Positions 6,644 to 9,625 of a DNA stretch of 9,625 nt are shown in pieces. The notes under the pieces are model-generated. The model was not told the origin of the DNA. It searched no databases and saw only the letters and a list, made by a program, of their open reading frames with translations. Within the stretch, counting starts at the first letter, position 1. The number at the start of each line of letters is the position of its first letter. A program made the position numbers and the translations under genes. Location: assembly GCA_015232955.1 (NCBI GenBank), contig JADFYS010000058.1, positions 1 to 9,625 of the forward strand, in the 5' to 3' direction. The DNA is from Gammaproteobacteria bacterium. Its GTDB lineage: Bacteria; Pseudomonadota; Gammaproteobacteria; Thiohalomonadales; Thiohalomonadaceae.

Positions 6644-7981
6644 ATGAGTCAGCGTCGCTATTTTGGTACCGATGGCATCCGGGGGCATGTCGGTCAGTTT
6701 CCGATTCTTCCCGATTTTGTCCTGAAGTTGGGTTGGGCGGCAGGGCGGGTGCTCTCCGGGGGGAAGGGGGGAAAGGTGATCATCGGTAAGGATACCCGCA
6801 TCTCCGGCTATATGTTTGAATCGGCGCTCGAGGCGGGTCTCTCTGCTGCCGGTAAAGATACCCTTCTTCTGGGGCCGATGCCGACGCCGGCCATCGCCTA
6901 TCTCACCCGTACCCTGCGTGCCGATGCCGGTATTGTCATTAGTGCATCGCATAACCCCTACGAAGATAACGGTATCAAGTTTTTCTCTGCCGATGGGATG
7001 AAACTGCCCGATGCGGTGGAGCTGGAGATCGAACGGGTGATTGACCTTCCGCTGGAGATGGTCCCTTCACTGCAGGTGGGGAAGGCGACCCGAGTCAAGG
7101 ACGCCGCAGGGCGCTATATCGAATTCTGTAAAGGGACCTTCCCCCGTGGCCTCGATCTGAAAGGGATGAAGCTGGTGGTGGACTGTGCCAACGGTGCCAC
7201 CTATCAGGTAGCCCCCGATGTTTTGAGTGAACTGGGGGCGAAGGTGATCGCCATCGGCAATCAGCCCAACGGCCTCAATATTAATGTCAATTGTGGTTCA
7301 ACCCATCCCGAGCAGCTGCAGCAGCGGGTAGTGGCGGAGGGGGCCGATCTCGGGATCGCCCTCGATGGCGATGGCGATCGCCTGCTGATGGTAGATCATA
7401 CCGGCAAGGTGGTGGATGGCGACGAGCTGCTCTACATCATCGCCACCCATAAAGCGACAACCGAACCGCTAGAAGGGGTCGTCGGTACCTTGATGAGTAA
7501 TCTCGGGCTGGAGCGGGCGTTGCAGCGAGAGGGGATCGCCTTTACCCGAGCCGATGTTGGTGACCGCTATGTGATCGCCGAGATGTTGGCCAACCGTTGG
7601 CGACTAGGGGGAGAGTCGTCGGGACATATCATCTCCCTTGACCACATCACCACCGGTGACGGGATCATCGCTGCGCTCCAGGTGTTGGCCTCGCTGGTAG
7701 AGAGCGAAAAGACCCTGTTCGAACGGCGAAACGGGATGGAGAAGCTACCCCAGACCATGATCAATGTCCCGATCGCAGAACGGCTTGATCCGTCTAAAGA
7801 TAGCGGCATTCAGCAGGCGCTGACCGAGGCCGAGGCCGGTTTGGGGAATCGGGGACGGATACTCCTTCGCGCCTCGGGCACCGAACCGCTCATTCGGGTG
7901 ATGGTCGAGGGGGATGACCGGGAAGAGGTGATGGCGGTGGCAACCCGACTGGCGGCAGTGGTGAGTGAGAGCTGTAGTTGA
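6644..7981 (+). CDS. glmM: Phosphoglucosamine mutase GlmM
   Basis: GlmM interconverts glucosamine-6-phosphate and glucosamine-1-phosphate, committing hexosamine to UDP-GlcNAc for peptidoglycan and lipopolysaccharide. The 445 residues equal the E. coli length. The substrate-entry segment YFGTDGIRG is at 6-14. The phosphoserine loop ISASHNP contains the catalytic S102. The magnesium loop DGDGDR lies at 241-246, the sugar-binding GGESSGH at 322-328, and the phosphate-binding RASGTEPLIRV at 409-419. All four alpha-D-phosphohexomutase domains are present. The ATG follows AGGGGAG (6626-6632), 11 nt upstream. An alternative identity as phosphomannomutase is unlikely, because the loop sequence, length and neighbourhood are all those of GlmM. 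The next gene starts one base after the stop, so its translation is probably coupled to glmM. Confidence 0.98.
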   Translation: MSQRRYFGTDGIRGHVGQFPILPDFVLKLGWAAGRVLSGGKGGKVIIGKDTRISGYMFESALEAGLSAAGKDTLLLGPMPTPAIAYLTRTLRADAGIVISASHNPYEDNGIKFFSADGMKLPDAVELEIERVIDLPLEMVPSLQVGKATRVKDAAGRYIEFCKGTFPRGLDLKGMKLVVDCANGATYQVAPDVLSELGAKVIAIGNQPNGLNINVNCGSTHPEQLQQRVVAEGADLGIALDGDGDRLLMVDHTGKVVDGDELLYIIATHKATTEPLEGVVGTLMSNLGLERALQREGIAFTRADVGDRYVIAEMLANRWRLGGESSGHIISLDHITTGDGIIAALQVLASLVESEKTLFERRNGMEKLPQTMINVPIAERLDPSKDSGIQQALTEAEAGLGNRGRILLRASGTEPLIRVMVEGDDREEVMAVATRLAAVVSESCS

Positions 7982-7982
7982 G

Positions 7983-9625
7983 ATGGGACGACGAAGGGGA
8001 CTCTTCGTCGCACTGTTTTGGATTGGGCTGCTGTTCAATCCGCTTTTTGCGGCAAATATCAACCTCTCTCTCAGTCAGCGCAGCGTTGATGATCAGATTA
8101 CGGTAGAGATTCATAACAGTTCGCCACAGGCGGTCAGTTTCACCGCGGTGGAGGTGGTGCTCGATGGCCGGGTATATCGTCATAGCACTCCGTTTCAGTT
8201 ATCTCCCCAGAGTCGGCATGCCCTCCTGTTTACAGTAGAGATCCCCGAACTTCCCGGGAGCTATGTCCAGCAGACCGTAGTCCACTATCTGAATGATGGG
8301 GTCGGCCTGACCCTGCAGGATGTGGGCTATTTTCACTACCGAGGGCAGAGGGTGTTGCCTGAGCGTGCCCAGCTAGTGGCTGGCCCCATCTATGGTGAAG
8401 GTAGGGTGAACCTAACAGCCGCTGAGCCAGATCAGTGGCGACTGCTGCTGCCGCAGGAGCTGGCGGTAGGGGACGAAAAGAGTGAGGGCGGAGAGAAGAG
8501 CCTTCTTCTGCGTAACCTTGCTCCCGGTTTTAATAACAACTATCCCGTATTTATGGTGAAGGAGGTGGTGCGGGAGGGGATACACTACGCGGTCATTATT
8601 CCAGAACGGCTGGCGATCCGTGCTCCGGCATCTTCGAATTATGAACGGGGCAGGCTCTCCACCAACCAGCTGCTAACGGTTCTGTTGGTTGCGGTGGCAC
8701 TTTTTCTCCTCCTCTTTTTCCGTCTCCCGCAGCAGGCGCACTGGGGCCACTATCTGTCGCGCCTTATCTGGGTCACAACAGGCTATCTGCTGCTAAAGAA
8801 TGGCGGTGCCTTTTTTGATCTCCTTCTCCGGCTCTCATCCTCTTCACCTCTGGCCGTGGCCGACCCGTTGTGGCTAATGTTGCGTGACCACCTGCTGGGT
8901 AAAGAGTACCGCTACTTTTTTCTCTATTTTATCGATGGCTACTGGGCGGCAGTTCTCCTCCTCTATCCACTCTATCACCATCGCTATGGATCGCGTGACC
9001 GACTGGAGGATGATAAATATGGGGCTGCCCTGCTCACCCTGCTCCTCCCTCTGCGCAGAAGAGCAGAGAGAACTTCGCTTCCGGAGGGGACGCTCCTCCC
9101 CCCGGCGAAACTGGGATTCCTCATTCTGGCAGTGAAGCTCTTTTTTCTCCCTCTCCTGGCGAGTTGGGTGATCAATAATGTGATCCATCAGTGGCACTTG
9201 ACCCAGACCTTGAGTTGGGATTTTAAAACGATTAATGCCTATCTTCTGGCGATGCTGATTCTTACTGACACGGCTATATTTCTTGTAGGATACTCGGTAG
9301 AGAGCCGCACTATGGGGAGTAAGGTGCGTTCGGTAGAGCCGACTCTGTTGGGGTGGGTGGTCTGTCTCTGGTGTTACCCCCCCTTCAACCAGTTCTCCTT
9401 CGCCCCGTTTGATGTTGAGCTGATCCCGATCCATGTAACTCTGGGGCCATGGGGCGAAGGGATCGCTCTCATCGCGGTGACCCTCTGCTGGGGGATCTTT
9501 GTCTGGGCATCGCTTGCCCTCGGCTTTAAGGCCTCTAACCTCACCAATCGTGGTATAGTCACCACAGGCCCCTACCGTTACTGCCGCCACCCGGCCTACA
9601 CTGCCAAAGTGGTGGCGTGGATGAT
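7983..9625 (+). CDS. Multi-domain membrane protein: secreted beta-rich domain joined to an ICMT-like methyltransferase region (3' end outside window)
   Basis: I do not recognise a named gene. The frame is open from ATG 7983 to the window edge (547 codons, no stop), beginning one base after the glmM stop. The only upstream purine motif is GAGAG at 7967-7971. Residues 1-24 form a signal peptide: GRRR, a hydrophobic core, and cleavage probably near FAAN. Residues 25-227 have no long hydrophobic stretch, look beta-rich (for example QITVEIHNSSPQAVSFTAVE and LPGSYVQQTVVHYLND) and should lie outside the inner membrane. Hydrophobic segments then appear near 228-246, 258-271, 311-330, 376-398, 419-437, 454-466 and 491-514. 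Two motifs stand out: RSVEPTLLGWVVCLWCYPPF at 449-468, and GPYRYCRHPAY at 529-539. The second is the hallmark GPYRxxRHPxY of the isoprenylcysteine carboxyl methyltransferase / phospholipid methyltransferase superfamily, which binds S-adenosylmethionine at the membrane face. The remaining catalytic end lies beyond the window. The methyltransferase assignment is inferred from motifs; the substrate is unknown. Confidence 0.8.
   Translation, partial: MGRRRGLFVALFWIGLLFNPLFAANINLSLSQRSVDDQITVEIHNSSPQAVSFTAVEVVLDGRVYRHSTPFQLSPQSRHALLFTVEIPELPGSYVQQTVVHYLNDGVGLTLQDVGYFHYRGQRVLPERAQLVAGPIYGEGRVNLTAAEPDQWRLLLPQELAVGDEKSEGGEKSLLLRNLAPGFNNNYPVFMVKEVVREGIHYAVIIPERLAIRAPASSNYERGRLSTNQLLTVLLVAVALFLLLFFRLPQQAHWGHYLSRLIWVTTGYLLLKNGGAFFDLLLRLSSSSPLAVADPLWLMLRDHLLGKEYRYFFLYFIDGYWAAVLLLYPLYHHRYGSRDRLEDDKYGAALLTLLLPLRRRAERTSLPEGTLLPPAKLGFLILAVKLFFLPLLASWVINNVIHQWHLTQTLSWDFKTINAYLLAMLILTDTAIFLVGYSVESRTMGSKVRSVEPTLLGWVVCLWCYPPFNQFSFAPFDVELIPIHVTLGPWGEGIALIAVTLCWGIFVWASLALGFKASNLTNRGIVTTGPYRYCRHPAYTAKVVAWM

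Noticed and set aside
8874..9590. A 238-codon open frame on the minus strand opposite the last gene
   Set aside because: Its translation is low-complexity and charged, with no recognisable domain, membrane segments or ribosome site. The plus-strand frame has a signal peptide, membrane segments and a family motif, so the minus frame is a shadow.

Overview
The window reads as a housekeeping segment of a gammaproteobacterial chromosome. Every recognisable protein aligns closely, from memory, with its Escherichia coli or Pseudomonas counterpart, and the order carB-greA-yhbY-rlmE-ftsH-folP-glmM is the classical arrangement of that class (the carB-greA junction is the pseudomonad-like form). The DNA is moderately GC-rich by eye, with compact spacing and no sign of insertion sequences, tRNA or rRNA genes, or CRISPR. 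Genus and species cannot be named from this sequence.

Layout. Positions 3-2294 hold the C-terminal 763 codons of carB, whose N-terminal part lies before the window. greA follows 2 nt later (2297-2773). yhbY (2782-3090) is on the minus strand, converging on greA with an 8-bp gap and diverging from rlmE across 41 bp. From 3132 to the end everything is on the plus strand: rlmE (3132-3761), ftsH (3816-5762, TTG start), folP (5789-6616, GTG start), glmM (6644-7981), and then a long reading frame that starts at 7983 and is still open at 9625.

How the genes fit together. carB makes carbamoyl phosphate for pyrimidines and arginine. greA rescues backtracked RNA polymerase. yhbY and rlmE both act on the large ribosomal subunit. 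ftsH is the inner-membrane quality-control protease, folP makes dihydropteroate for folate, and glmM feeds UDP-GlcNAc to cell wall and LPS. They form one dense cluster serving macromolecule synthesis and the envelope.

The unexpected part is the last 1.64 kb. In related genomes glmM is followed by secG or tpiA-secG. Here a single gene begins one base after the glmM stop. It encodes a signal peptide, a roughly 200-residue extracytoplasmic beta-rich region, several membrane segments, and a C-terminal motif of the isoprenylcysteine carboxyl methyltransferase / phospholipid methyltransferase membrane superfamily. Because it runs off the window, lists of closed reading frames would miss it. It is the best candidate for undescribed biology here.
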